Positions 25,860-34,533 of a stretch of DNA of 64,000 nucleotides are shown one piece after another. This DNA comes from SAR202 cluster bacterium (GTDB taxonomy: Bacteria; Chloroflexota; Dehalococcoidia; Lucifugimonadales; VXLM01). The stretch lies in the NCBI GenBank assembly GCA_022448725.1, contig JAKUTR010000011.1:1-64000 (forward strand). The letters run 5' to 3'. Position 1 is the stretch's first letter, and each line of letters starts with the position of its first letter. The translations under genes were made by a program, and so were the position numbers. The notes beneath the pieces are model-generated. The model had not been told where the DNA came from, did no database searches, and worked only from the letters and a program-made list of their open reading frames with translations.

Positions 25860-26561
25860 CTAGGCCCGCTCGATCTTGTCCTCGGGGACAACTGACTTAT
25901 CTTTCGGGTTGTAGCCAATCACGTTGCGTCCATGTTCAATGTCGTAAAGTGGCCAATTGCTGTCGGACACACCAAAAACGCGTTCATGTCGCCCATTAAC
26001 ATCAGCTGTCATCGCGGCCTCAAAGACTCGCACGCAGTCCTCGTGACTGAGGTGGTGTGGGTCGTCAGGCTGGTCCCTATTCTTGTTGAAATTACCGATC
26101 CTTACTGATACTACTCCGATGCCGTATCGAGACGAGAACATGTCGCCTAGCCCCTCGCCGAAAACCTTGGTGGTCGTATAGTAGGTGTCGGGGTGCGTCA
26201 GCAGGTCTGCTGTTCGGGTCATACTACGAGGGTAAAAAGCCCGCGGGTGTATGCCCCCTCTACTAGCGAACACTACTTTGTTTACCTCATTCTCCTGGGC
26301 AGCTTCAAAGACGTTCTTGGTTCCTATCATCGACTGTAGGGCCTGCTCCCACTCACCGCCAACGTTACTCAAATGGATAATCGCGTCCGCACCACGAGCG
26401 GCATGATTCACCGCTTCCCTGTCGGTGACAGAGGCTACCACGTAGTCATCAATTTGCGGGGTGGGCTTAACGTCCAGTCCCCTGAATTTATATTTGCCTT
26501 TCAGATTCGAAATTAGGTGCTGACCAATCTGGCCGGCTGAACCAGTGATAAGTACAAGCAT
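25860..26561 (-). CDS. NAD-dependent epimerase/dehydratase, uronate-dehydrogenase-like
   Basis: A 233-residue short-chain extended-type enzyme. The Rossmann motif GSAGQIG is near residue 7, a catalytic YxxxK appears as YYTTTKVFGE near 138, and the C-terminal GYNPKDKSV closely resembles the GWKPKD/GYxPxD motif of uronate dehydrogenase, which oxidises D-galacturonate or D-glucuronate to the aldarate lactone. At 233 residues it is shorter than true epimerases. The start ATG 26561 has a strong AAGGAGGAG. Neighbours encode a PLP dehydratase and an FMN oxidase, so a small oxidative pathway is possible. Substrate assignment is inference. Confidence 0.75.
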   Translation of the reverse strand: MLVLITGSAGQIGQHLISNLKGKYKFRGLDVKPTPQIDDYVVASVTDREAVNHAARGADAIIHLSNVGGEWEQALQSMIGTKNVFEAAQENEVNKVVFASRGGIHPRAFYPRSMTRTADLLTHPDTYYTTTKVFGEGLGDMFSSRYGIGVVSVRIGNFNKNRDQPDDPHHLSHEDCVRVFEAAMTADVNGRHERVFGVSDSNWPLYDIEHGRNVIGYNPKDKSVVPEDKIERA

Positions 26562-26637
26562 GGCTCCTCCTTAGGGTTCCTAACTCGTGCGGAGTGTATC
26601 TACGCCGATTAGGGCTGTCAACGGCTTCAATTGTGCC

Positions 26638-27609
26638 TTAGGGCACCTCTCCTCGCAGTATCTTTATCATCTTCTGTGGATCAATGTTCCCGCCTGATAT
26701 AACGCACGCTATTTTCCCGTTTCCTGCCTTGCCTGTCAGGGCAGCTGCCACGGAAGCAGCTCCAGCCCCCTCAGAGATCACATGGTTTTGTTCAGCTATG
26801 ATCCGTACCGCCGCAGCGATGTCTTCCGGAGTTGAAACGATCGCTCCGTCAAGAAGGCCCCTGGCGAGGGAGAACATCTCTGGAAGCACCCGCGGTGCCC
26901 CGATTCCGTCAACGAAGGTCGGTGTGTATTCAATAACTGTTGGCTTTCCTGCGGCGAGGGCGGCTGCAAAAGGTGCCCCGGTTGACACCTCCGCGGCATA
27001 AAGCTTCACTCCTGGTTTAAGGGCTCGGACCGCGGACGCGATACCACAGGCGAGTCCGCCTCCTGCGTATGCAATAACGATCGCTTCGACGTCCGGCAGA
27101 TCATCCAAAATCTCGACGCCTATTGTTGCATTGCCTGCCATGACCTGTGTGTCGCTGAACGGGTGCACCATCATTCCCCGCATCTTAGGGTGGGAGCGTG
27201 TCGCGAAGGTCTCAACGAACTCGGCGAAGGGCACTTTGTGATACTGGGCGCCAAGCCGCGTTATAGCATTCAGTTTTGCCTCGGGGGCCACATCGGGGAC
27301 GACGACTCTACATGGGATTCCCATACGGCGCGCGTTCCACGCAACTCCTTGCGCCATATTCCCAGCACTGCAGGTCCATACCCCGTTTTTCAACTCGGTA
27401 GGGGGTATCTGCGCTATTTTGTTGGCCGCTCCCCGCAGTTTAAAGGACCCTATCGGCTGCAGGTTTTCTAGCTTGAGGTGTATCTCCGCAATCTCGTCTG
27501 TGCCATTCAGTTTGACTAGGGGCGTCCGTACAACTGTATCTCTGATCCGTTCGGCTGCTTCATGGACTAGTTCGATAGGTATTGGGTCATAGGACATTTC
27601 CGTCGTCAT
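26638..27609 (-). CDS. PLP-dependent threonine/serine dehydratase-like enzyme
   Basis: A 323-residue fold-type II PLP enzyme. The PLP lysine lies in GSFKLRGAANKI (near residue 58), the phosphate-binding loop region in YAGGGLACGI (near 182), and a Ser near the C-terminus reads CVISGGNID. The pattern matches the single-domain branch of threonine dehydratase (no regulatory ACT domain), which includes serine racemase and hydroxy-amino-acid dehydratases such as 3-hydroxyaspartate ammonia-lyase. It eliminates water and ammonia from beta-hydroxy amino acids. It starts 10 bp downstream of the FMN oxidase gene end and may share its transcript. Confidence 0.85.
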   Translation of the reverse strand: MTTEMSYDPIPIELVHEAAERIRDTVVRTPLVKLNGTDEIAEIHLKLENLQPIGSFKLRGAANKIAQIPPTELKNGVWTCSAGNMAQGVAWNARRMGIPCRVVVPDVAPEAKLNAITRLGAQYHKVPFAEFVETFATRSHPKMRGMMVHPFSDTQVMAGNATIGVEILDDLPDVEAIVIAYAGGGLACGIASAVRALKPGVKLYAAEVSTGAPFAAALAAGKPTVIEYTPTFVDGIGAPRVLPEMFSLARGLLDGAIVSTPEDIAAAVRIIAEQNHVISEGAGAASVAAALTGKAGNGKIACVISGGNIDPQKMIKILRGEVP

Positions 27610-27619
27610 GTGCGTCCCC

Positions 27620-28678
27620 TTAATTTCCCGGCAGGATTACGTTCGTCCGGACAATTTGGTCAACGCTGGTACAACCCGTGTAGGCCATAACTTTGTCAAA
27701 CTCCGAGCCGAGTATGTTCAGCATACGACGCACTCCTTCCGCTCCACCGTAGGCTAGCCCCCAGTGTACTGGCCTTCCTACGAATACTGCTTTTGCCCCC
27801 AGCGCCATCGCTCGATAGACGTCGAGGCCACTCCGAATCCCTGAATCAAAATATATCTCAACGTCACTTCCTACGGCTTCCACAATCCGTGGCATCAGTT
27901 CAATTGATGATATTCCCCCGTCGAATTGTCTTCCCCCATGGTTTGAGACCACTATTCCTTCAACTTTATGATCCCTAGCGCGAGTTGCATCTTCGCCGTT
28001 CCGAATCCCCTTTAGTACGAGTGGCAGCCCGCCCGCTAGCTCTCGTAGCCAGTCGAGGCGGTCCCATGTCAGGTTGGGCCCCACCCAGGGTGTTACGCCG
28101 TGTTCGTCCAGCAGGTCCGGCCTGTGGAGGAACGAACCAAACGACCGTAGCCCCGGTGACATGGTTTCGCCTAGATCATCGGTCATCGGGAACGGGCCAA
28201 CCGCATCAACCGTTAAAATTAACGCGGTGAACCCCGCTGGCTTTAGGCGGGGGAGGAAGTCTTCTGTCAATTCATCGCTGTAGTGAATATGCTGAAACCA
28301 GATTGGCCCTGTCGCCGCAGCGCCAACTTCCTCAATCGTATACGCAGATCCGACGGGGAGCGCCATCAGTGTGCCTACTGCACCCGCCGCATGTGCCACA
28401 GCAATCTCTCCGTCCGGATGGGAACCCGTCTGGCCTCCTGCCGGTGCGCACATGATCGGAAAGTTGATCTCGTCGCCAAGGACTGTAGTGGCCAGATCGC
28501 GCACGCTGACATCAATTAGGGCACGGGGAACAACTCCGATCTCGTCAAGCTTTTGTCGGTTCCGGTCACGCGTCCAATTAGCAGCGACCCCACGGGCCAC
28601 GAACTTTCGCTGCACCTTATGCATTTTGGTTTCCGAAAACGCCTGCAACTCCGCTATGCTCATCGGTAAGTCTGTCAC
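27620..28678 (-). CDS. FMN-dependent alpha-hydroxy acid oxidase/dehydrogenase
   Basis: A 352-residue TIM-barrel flavoenzyme of the glycolate/lactate oxidase family. Visible active-site blocks are MCAPAGGQT, LTVDAVGPFP, the Lys in LVLKGIRN (near 223), and VSNHGGRQFDGG with the catalytic His-Gly-Gly-Arg, then FDSGIRSGLDV and GRPVHWGL at the phosphate end. The loop LDEHGVTPWVGPNLTW is like lactate 2-monooxygenase, so lactate or a related 2-hydroxy acid is a reasonable substrate. The start is GTG 28678 after an AGGAG site. It is the middle gene of a compact three-gene leftward cluster. Confidence 0.87.
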   Translation of the reverse strand: MTDLPMSIAELQAFSETKMHKVQRKFVARGVAANWTRDRNRQKLDEIGVVPRALIDVSVRDLATTVLGDEINFPIMCAPAGGQTGSHPDGEIAVAHAAGAVGTLMALPVGSAYTIEEVGAAATGPIWFQHIHYSDELTEDFLPRLKPAGFTALILTVDAVGPFPMTDDLGETMSPGLRSFGSFLHRPDLLDEHGVTPWVGPNLTWDRLDWLRELAGGLPLVLKGIRNGEDATRARDHKVEGIVVSNHGGRQFDGGISSIELMPRIVEAVGSDVEIYFDSGIRSGLDVYRAMALGAKAVFVGRPVHWGLAYGGAEGVRRMLNILGSEFDKVMAYTGCTSVDQIVRTNVILPGN

Positions 28679-28814
28679 GACTTCTCCTGCCTGAAGCTCT
28701 CCGAATATACACCCACGCGTAGTTTAGCGTATGGGCACCATCTCCCAAATATCAATTCCCGTGACATGAGAGCGGTCATGCCTAGCTTGATGGCACTATT
28801 AGCGTAGTCCATTC

Positions 28815-29618
28815 TTACGCCACTTGTCGGGCCATCTTCCTTATCCGTTCAGATTTGTGTTCGGCAAAGGCTTTATGCTGATCGAAGATTACCCCGTTGT
28901 ACATATGGTGGAATTTCAAGTGAGTCTCGTTCTTGGGTGGCTGGGCAAACTTTGCTGCTACGTACCTGCGCCCTGGCCAAGCATTGTAAGCGGCATGGAA
29001 AAGCCATTGGTTGAAGAAGAGCACATCCCCCGGCTCGGATTCTGCTATAAACGCAGGCATCTGGTCGCCAGGCAGCCCGTAGGGCATCTCCGCCGGATTC
29101 TCGGTCTCTTCCATTGAATGCATATCGTCGCCTTCGGGGGCCCAGCGCAGCATTTGGTATAGGCCCTCGTGCATGGGGTTCCGATGAGACCCCGGGATGA
29201 CTCTTAGTGCGCCTCTGTCAGCAGTCGTTTCGTCCAGATAGATCATCGCTTTTACACACCCATAGCCAAGGATGCCCGGCCAGAGAGTCCTCCTGTCGGG
29301 ATGCCATCGGGCCTGACCGTAACCGCTCACGACGCCCTCTGATCCTGTGAAAAGCAATTCGCTTCCTATGATTTGGGCTGCCGTACCATAAATTCGGTCA
29401 TCCTCAGCGAGCCAGTGCAGTGAGGGGTTCGACTCGATAAAGAATTTGGATCGATGGCTTCCACTCTCATCAACCTTGTAGCCAGGCTGAGCGCGCTCTC
29501 CATCCCAAATTCGCTCAGCCTCATCTGTCAATTGTGCTACCTCATCCTTAGAAAGCAGCTTCTTCTGGAAGAGGAACCCGAACATATCAAAATGAGCTTG
29601 TTGTTGAGGAGTTATCAC
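28815..29618 (-). CDS. Phytanoyl-CoA dioxygenase (PhyH)-family Fe/2OG oxygenase
   Basis: A 267-residue cupin-fold Fe(II)/2-oxoglutarate oxygenase. The metal motif is H-x-D in RWHPDRR (near 100) with the distal His in FNQWLFHAAYN (near 208), and RVIPGSHRNPMHEG is the PhyH-family signature. It would hydroxylate an organic substrate using oxygen and 2-oxoglutarate, so an aerobic life is implied. The start is GTG 29618 with GAGG upstream. A paralog lies at 52492-53319. The substrate is unknown; these proteins are abundant in SAR202-type genomes. Confidence 0.85.
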   Translation of the reverse strand: MITPQQQAHFDMFGFLFQKKLLSKDEVAQLTDEAERIWDGERAQPGYKVDESGSHRSKFFIESNPSLHWLAEDDRIYGTAAQIIGSELLFTGSEGVVSGYGQARWHPDRRTLWPGILGYGCVKAMIYLDETTADRGALRVIPGSHRNPMHEGLYQMLRWAPEGDDMHSMEETENPAEMPYGLPGDQMPAFIAESEPGDVLFFNQWLFHAAYNAWPGRRYVAAKFAQPPKNETHLKFHHMYNGVIFDQHKAFAEHKSERIRKMARQVA

Positions 29619-29696
29619 CTAGCGTTACCTCACCTGAAAGTGCCACGCAGGATAACACGTATCTAGCACTAGCCTCAGGCGGTCCTTCCGCAGTCT

Positions 29697-30464
29697 CTAC
29701 GCGCCGAGCAGACCCTCCGGCGGCGGGAGATACCGAACATCAACGGCGTCGATGTCGCTCTCGAATTGGTCTAGCATCGTATCGACGTATCGGGCAGCAG
29801 AGAACAGGCGGGTTGTAGCATCTCCGACCTTGGCATAATTGATGGCCCCGACTTCTTCCCAGAATTCCCCAACTCTCGTTAGGTTTGTAAATGGGTGATC
29901 TCCCTGCTTACCATTGCTGTCTAGATGCCTTGCACGATACAGACACTCTGCAATGTGTGTGTACGTTGAAGATTCGTAGTCAACTCCCAGCATTATCACC
30001 TTGGCTTCCCTTTGGTAAAGCCGCCACATCGGCGAGTTCGTGCCGAAGGCGTATCCCCAGCGCCCGCGGTCCCACCGTGAGCGGAGTCCCTCCCGAAGAA
30101 GGTGCCCACTGACCAGTTGCTCCGCCTGCTCGCCCCTCGCGGCCACCGAATGTGAGTAGTGGTCTGAGCGGTGGGTGCCCGGCATCTTGCGAAAAAACTC
30201 GGTGATCCAGCCTGCGGTGGAACGTGTCGCGCCCACATCCCACGTTTTCGTTCTGTCTTCCCAGTTCACAAGGTTAAAACTGGGCATGGCGATAAGACCG
30301 CTGGCGCCGACTATATCTTCGAAAGCCGCTACGACCGTACCGGCCCCACCTTCCACGCTCCCCAGACTCTTAAAAGAGGAGTGCACCCATACAGTATCCC
30401 CTTCTTCCAGGCCCAACTCCCGTAAGCCAGATTTCAGTGTTTCGCGCGTCTGTACTTGCTTCAT
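29697..30464 (-). CDS. AAC(3)-family acetyltransferase
   Basis: A 255-residue member of the aminoglycoside 3-N-acetyltransferase fold. Family blocks are present: WVHSSFKSLG near the N-terminus, LIAMPSF (AAC(3) proteins have the pattern MP-x-x), and VIMLGVDYESSTYTHIAE with the catalytic His in the THIAE motif. I start at ATG 30464, as GGAGAGGGG lies just before it; a longer frame exists but has no ribosome site. Acyl-CoA-dependent N-acetylation is likely, but environmental members need not confer antibiotic resistance; FrbF-like and YokD relatives use other amines. Confidence 0.8.
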   Translation of the reverse strand: MKQVQTRETLKSGLRELGLEEGDTVWVHSSFKSLGSVEGGAGTVVAAFEDIVGASGLIAMPSFNLVNWEDRTKTWDVGATRSTAGWITEFFRKMPGTHRSDHYSHSVAARGEQAEQLVSGHLLREGLRSRWDRGRWGYAFGTNSPMWRLYQREAKVIMLGVDYESSTYTHIAECLYRARHLDSNGKQGDHPFTNLTRVGEFWEEVGAINYAKVGDATTRLFSAARYVDTMLDQFESDIDAVDVRYLPPPEGLLGA

Positions 30465-30597
30465 CTCATCCCCTCTCCGCCATCGTACAACTCTGTTGTT
30501 GCAGTAAGCCGATATGCCTAGTGCTTCCTGGGTCGTTATTTTAAACATTGTTTCGTCTACAATATGTGTCAATCAACTGTTGCATTGAAGGGAGAAC

Positions 30598-31686
30598 ATG
30601 GCCACCACCCCTGACCTCTTCCCTACATACGTTGTGGGTAGCCTGCCCCGCCCACAGTGGGTTCGGGATCTGATCGAGGACCGAAAAGCTGGCAGCATCA
30701 CTCCGGGCGATGCGGAAAAGGTTCTGGACGAGGTCGTCCCTTCGGCCATCCGCATGCAAGAACGTACAGGCATCGATTTCATTTCAGATGGCGAGTGGCG
30801 GCGCGAAAGCTATGTGAAGGTGTTTACAGATGCAGTTGATGGGTTTACTCCTGACCTAGTCTCGTCAGGTGGAACTTCCGCCTTTACACATCTTTGGTAC
30901 CCTGCCGTGACCTCAAAAATAAGACTGCGCCGGCCCATCGCATTAGATGAGGCGACATTTCTTAGGTCCCACACAAACTCAAAGGTGATTGTGGCCGTGC
31001 CCTCGCCTTACACTGTGGCCCGTCGCATGTGGCACCCTGACCACTCAACCGGTGCCTACGCTACAAGGGAAGAGTTCATGGAGGCCTGTATTCCGATCAT
31101 AAACGGCGAGTTGCATCGCCTAGCCGCAGCGGGAGTAGATGCGATTCAATTGGATGATCCATGGCTTGCCCTACTGGTCGACCCGAAATACCGCGAAAGC
31201 AGTGGCATTACTGACATTGACCACGAGATGGCCTTGTCTGTCCGCGGGGTTAATGGTGCCGTCCAAGGCATTGCCGGTGTTCCTATTAGCGTTCATTTAT
31301 GCCATGCCCATTTTGCACGGGCGCACGGCACTAAAGGTCCTTATGATTTGATCATTGGCGTGCTCAGTGAGATGAACGTAGCTCGATTCGCCATGGAGTT
31401 TGCGACACCGGATGCTGGCGGAATTAAAGTGCTTCGCGACTTCCCGGCAGATAAGACTCTTGGGCTTGGCGTCATTGACCATACAGATCCCAACGTGGAG
31501 ACTCCTGAAATCGTGGCTTCAAGGGTTGAGGCCGCGATGGAATACGTGCCTAAGGAGCGCCTGAGCCTCAATCCTGACTGCGGGTTCTCGCCATCTAGCG
31601 TAAACCCTATGGACTTTGACGAAGCCTACCTCAAGCTGCGCTCTCTTGGATTAGGAGCCCGACTACTGCGGGAGCGTTACGGGTAA
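30598..31686 (+). CDS. MetE C-terminal-like protein
   Basis: A 362-residue TIM barrel, paralogous to 13538-14599. It has VGSLPRPQW at the start, SDGEWRRESYV, the Zn ligands His and Cys in VHLCHAHF (near 230), Glu in FAMEFATPD and Cys in NPDCGFSP. It resembles the catalytic half of cobalamin-independent methionine synthase, but the N-terminal domain and so the folate-polyglutamate cradle is absent. Homologs in this group demethylate or transfer methyl groups from other donors. ATG 30598 follows GAAGGGAG. It is four bases before an LLM monooxygenase gene, itself overlapping a Gfo/Idh gene, so the three probably work together. Confidence 0.82.
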   Translation: MATTPDLFPTYVVGSLPRPQWVRDLIEDRKAGSITPGDAEKVLDEVVPSAIRMQERTGIDFISDGEWRRESYVKVFTDAVDGFTPDLVSSGGTSAFTHLWYPAVTSKIRLRRPIALDEATFLRSHTNSKVIVAVPSPYTVARRMWHPDHSTGAYATREEFMEACIPIINGELHRLAAAGVDAIQLDDPWLALLVDPKYRESSGITDIDHEMALSVRGVNGAVQGIAGVPISVHLCHAHFARAHGTKGPYDLIIGVLSEMNVARFAMEFATPDAGGIKVLRDFPADKTLGLGVIDHTDPNVETPEIVASRVEAAMEYVPKERLSLNPDCGFSPSSVNPMDFDEAYLKLRSLGLGARLLRERYG

Positions 31687-31690
31687 CACT

Positions 31691-32809
31691 ATGGGTACTA
31701 GCAAACGCCCAAGCCCGCTATTCGATTGGTTTATCCCTATCGACGGCGACGGGCAGCACATCGGGACACGGCGCGCCGAGCGCCCCCCTACGTTTGATTA
31801 TCTTCGCAAGGTTGTTGATGCTGCTGAAGGGAATGGATTCCACTCCTTGCTAATTCCTACTCGCTTTGTGAACGGCCTCTTTGAGGAATCCGCCCCACTA
31901 TCAGAGACCTGGACGACCGTTGCTGCTTTGGCAGCAGTCACAAGCCGCATCCGTTTTCTTGTCGCCGTCCGGCCTGGATTCATTTCGGCGGGGCTGTTCG
32001 CCCAGATGGCGGCAACACTCGACCAAATCAGCGGAGGGCGACTTGACATCAACATCGTCCCCGGGGGTATACAGGGCGACTTTGAACGGATGGGCGAAAA
32101 GATCGACCACCATACTCGTTACGCCCGAGCAGAGGAGTTCATAGAGTCACTTCGTCTCCTTTGGGAAAGTCCTCTGCCCGCAACATTTAACGGCCAATAC
32201 GTGAGCCTTGAAGACGCTGTTGTCTCCCCAGGAGTCTTCAACGGCGGCCCCCGATTCTACCTCGGTGGCGCCTCCAATGATGCCCTTGAGCTGGCTGGCC
32301 GCCAGGCAGATGTTTATTTGGCGTGGATTCACACCAAAGAGAACATCTCATCATTTATTGAACGGGCTAACGCCAAGTTTTCTGAGGCAGGGCGGCCTGC
32401 CAGATACGGCCTTCGCACTCATTTGGTCGTTCGCGACACCGAAGCTGCGGCATGGGATGCCGCAGAGGAGCTTATCGCCAGGGCGGATCCCGAGGTGCAT
32501 CGCCAGAGGCAGGCCGTTACGTCAAGTTCCAAAATGGTCGGCCAAAAGGCCCAAGCTCAAGTGGTTAAAGATCACCTCCTTGCCCCTAACCTCTGGAACG
32601 GGATCTCAACCGTTCGCGTAAATTGTGGCACCGCCCTTGTTGGCACACCTGACCAGGTCGCCGCTGAACTGAGAGACTACTGGCGCCTAGGTATCGATGA
32701 ATTCATCTTATCTGGATATCCCCACATCGAAGAGTGTGTCCGGGCGGCTACAGACCTACTGCCCGCCACACTTAGTCTAATACAAGAGGAGGGCCCTCTA
32801 GATGCCTGA
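31691..32809 (+). CDS. LLM-class flavin-dependent monooxygenase, SsuD-like
   Basis: A 372-residue luciferase-like TIM barrel. It has the SsuD-style order WFIPIDGDG at the N-terminus, FHSLLIPT, RFLVAVRPGF, GGRLDINIVPGG, and AEEFIESLRLLW, all of which are features of alkanesulfonate monooxygenase and the related sulfone/nitrilotriacetate enzymes. It would use reduced FMN and oxygen to cleave C-S or oxidise a C-N or other bond; a flavin reductase is not adjacent. It lies between a MetE-like gene (four-base gap) and a Gfo/Idh gene (eight-base overlap). Confidence 0.87.
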   Translation: MGTSKRPSPLFDWFIPIDGDGQHIGTRRAERPPTFDYLRKVVDAAEGNGFHSLLIPTRFVNGLFEESAPLSETWTTVAALAAVTSRIRFLVAVRPGFISAGLFAQMAATLDQISGGRLDINIVPGGIQGDFERMGEKIDHHTRYARAEEFIESLRLLWESPLPATFNGQYVSLEDAVVSPGVFNGGPRFYLGGASNDALELAGRQADVYLAWIHTKENISSFIERANAKFSEAGRPARYGLRTHLVVRDTEAAAWDAAEELIARADPEVHRQRQAVTSSSKMVGQKAQAQVVKDHLLAPNLWNGISTVRVNCGTALVGTPDQVAAELRDYWRLGIDEFILSGYPHIEECVRAATDLLPATLSLIQEEGPLDA

Positions 32810-33905
32810 GAAACTAACTGCAGCGATTATCGGATGCGGCAAGCTAGGCCAGCACTACGCCGAAACATACTCGGCTTTACCTAACGTGGAGCTTGTCGCA
32901 TTGGCTGAGTTCAACGACGCCCGTCGCGCGGTCGTTGCCAGGCGCTTTGGCGTCCCTGGGTTTAAGGACGCCCCAGAGATGTTTGAGAATATCATCCCGG
33001 ATGTCGTTGCCACTGTGTTGCCGGGCAAATACATCTACAGCGCTGTAATGTCAGCAGTGCAAGCAGGCGTCCGTGGCATTTCATCAGACAAGCCCTTAGG
33101 CGCAAATCTGTCGGAGGCGGACGAGATGGTTGATGCATGTGCTGCTAACGGGATCGTTTTCGCCGGAGGAAATCTCCAGCGTGCTATGTATGAGATCCAG
33201 GAGGCCGCCTCTTGGGTCAGCAACGGTGACTTCGGTGAAATCATTGGGGCTTCGGTGAATGGCTTCGCCGGTGAGATATCTGGTGGTGGCTGCCAGGCGA
33301 TTTCCGTCCTTCGTCTTTTCACGAATGCTGAGGTCACAGAGGTTACGGCTTGGGGGCACCCCGAGGAAGCACTGAAGGGTGATAGTGATTCTGGCTTAGC
33401 CATCGATGGCCGCTTCCGATTGTCCTCCGGTATAGAATGCAGCGTTTTTAGTGAATCGGCTGTTAGGGGCGTGGATGTTTGGTCAGAGGACTCATTGGTT
33501 CGTTGGGGCTGGGATCCGCCCATCAGTGTCTTCAGGGGGTTCGATAAGCACGGATCTCGTATTCAGTTATCACCTGCATTTTCTAGCTACGAATGGGGGG
33601 AGTATCACTATCTGGGTGCGTCTATTCGTTCTTTCCTAGAGGTGGTTCGTAGTGGGCGCGGGCAGTTGGCAGTTTCTGGACACGACCTGCGGCAGGCATT
33701 GGAAGTCGCTATCGCATCGAAGTACTCGGCCCTCTGGGGCAGCGTCCCGTTAAGGCTGCCTCTCCCGGATCGTTCCTTGCAATTGATCCCGAGTCGCGCC
33801 CGCTGGTTGGGACAAGACCCTAATGGGTCTGGTCAGCCAATAGACGAGGCGCACATACGCTGGGACGGTTATATGCCAGAGAAAAGGCACGTGGCCGGCA
33901 AGTGA
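32802..33905 (+). CDS. Gfo/Idh/MocA-family oxidoreductase
   Basis: A 367-residue member of the Gfo/Idh/MocA family. The dinucleotide motif is GCGKLG (near residue 11), and the catalytic motif is SDKPLG near residue 97, a D for E change in the EKP motif. It is related to the copies at 1245 and 55197 (shared RRFGVPGF/FGVPGY, ILP or LPG and KP blocks). ATG 32802 overlaps the preceding LLM gene by eight bases, with AGGAGG nine bases before it. The C-terminal domain is shorter than in its relatives. The substrate is unknown, perhaps an aldehyde, sugar or alcohol product of the LLM enzyme. Confidence 0.85.
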   Translation: MPEKLTAAIIGCGKLGQHYAETYSALPNVELVALAEFNDARRAVVARRFGVPGFKDAPEMFENIIPDVVATVLPGKYIYSAVMSAVQAGVRGISSDKPLGANLSEADEMVDACAANGIVFAGGNLQRAMYEIQEAASWVSNGDFGEIIGASVNGFAGEISGGGCQAISVLRLFTNAEVTEVTAWGHPEEALKGDSDSGLAIDGRFRLSSGIECSVFSESAVRGVDVWSEDSLVRWGWDPPISVFRGFDKHGSRIQLSPAFSSYEWGEYHYLGASIRSFLEVVRSGRGQLAVSGHDLRQALEVAIASKYSALWGSVPLRLPLPDRSLQLIPSRARWLGQDPNGSGQPIDEAHIRWDGYMPEKRHVAGK

Positions 33906-33909
33906 CGAC

Positions 33910-34458
33910 TCATGCCTCGTACGCATACACCCGTCGTGATGTAGAAAGTCTATGGGTACTAAGTTCGTAAACGGCCGACTGTTCCCACCCCGGTAAGGGG
34001 AAGCTGTTCGATAGTACCAAGGCGCCAGGCTTAAGCTCGTCTCTCAATTTGGGGGACAGTCTTCGCATAGCTCGTGGCTGAAGGTACACCAGCACTATGT
34101 CCACAGTGCTTAAATCCACTTCGGAGATATCTTTTCTCTTGAAGGTCAAATTACGCCGCCGGGCGACAAATTGTTTGATGCGCGAATATGCCCATGGGAT
34201 AGGCGAGAGCTCATACCCTACAACGGTTGCTTCGGGGAATGCTTTCGCCACTGGGTATCCGAGAGTGCCCCATCCCGCACCAAGATCCACGATCGTGCCC
34301 TTAAAGTTACTCGGAATGATCCCTATCATCGCACTCACGGCCTTACGTGAGCTAGGCATCGGAGTAATCCCTACTCGCAGCGTGTAGTACGCCGTAGTTA
34401 TGAAGCCGGCCAGCAGCAACAAATTAAGGGTGATCGTTAGCCAGTAGGGAGCGTGCAT
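33910..34458 (-). CDS. Membrane-anchored class I SAM-dependent methyltransferase
   Basis: A 182-residue protein. One hydrophobic segment (about residues 4-26) anchors the N-terminus; the Rossmann methyltransferase motif I is VDLGAGWGTLG (near 57), with the acidic motif II in VVGYELSP and a late block LVLSNSFPLPGWE. It resembles small FkbM/RsmD-like methyltransferases of unknown target. The gene points away from the FAH gene and converges on the end of the Gfo/Idh gene. Confidence 0.75.
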   Translation of the reverse strand: MHAPYWLTITLNLLLLAGFITTAYYTLRVGITPMPSSRKAVSAMIGIIPSNFKGTIVDLGAGWGTLGYPVAKAFPEATVVGYELSPIPWAYSRIKQFVARRRNLTFKRKDISEVDLSTVDIVLVYLQPRAMRRLSPKLRDELKPGALVLSNSFPLPGWEQSAVYELSTHRLSTSRRVYAYEA

Positions 34459-34466
34459 CCCTCACA

Positions 34467-34494
34467 TTGTACCCACTTGCCTGTATGCTACAAT
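34467..34494 (+). promoter_or_regulatory. Possible promoter for the FAH-family gene
   Basis: TTGTAC (34467-34472) and TACAAT (34489-34494) with a 16 bp spacer lie in the 75 bp between the divergent genes; transcription would start about 33 bases before ATG 34534. Confidence 0.4.
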
Positions 34495-34533
34495 TCGGCC
34501 GCCACAGAATATTCACAAGAGGAGTATCGCCGT

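Noticed and set aside
34453-34533. N-terminal extension of the FAH gene
   Set aside because: The extra 27 codons have no ribosome site, overlap the divergent methyltransferase start, and contain the likely promoter.
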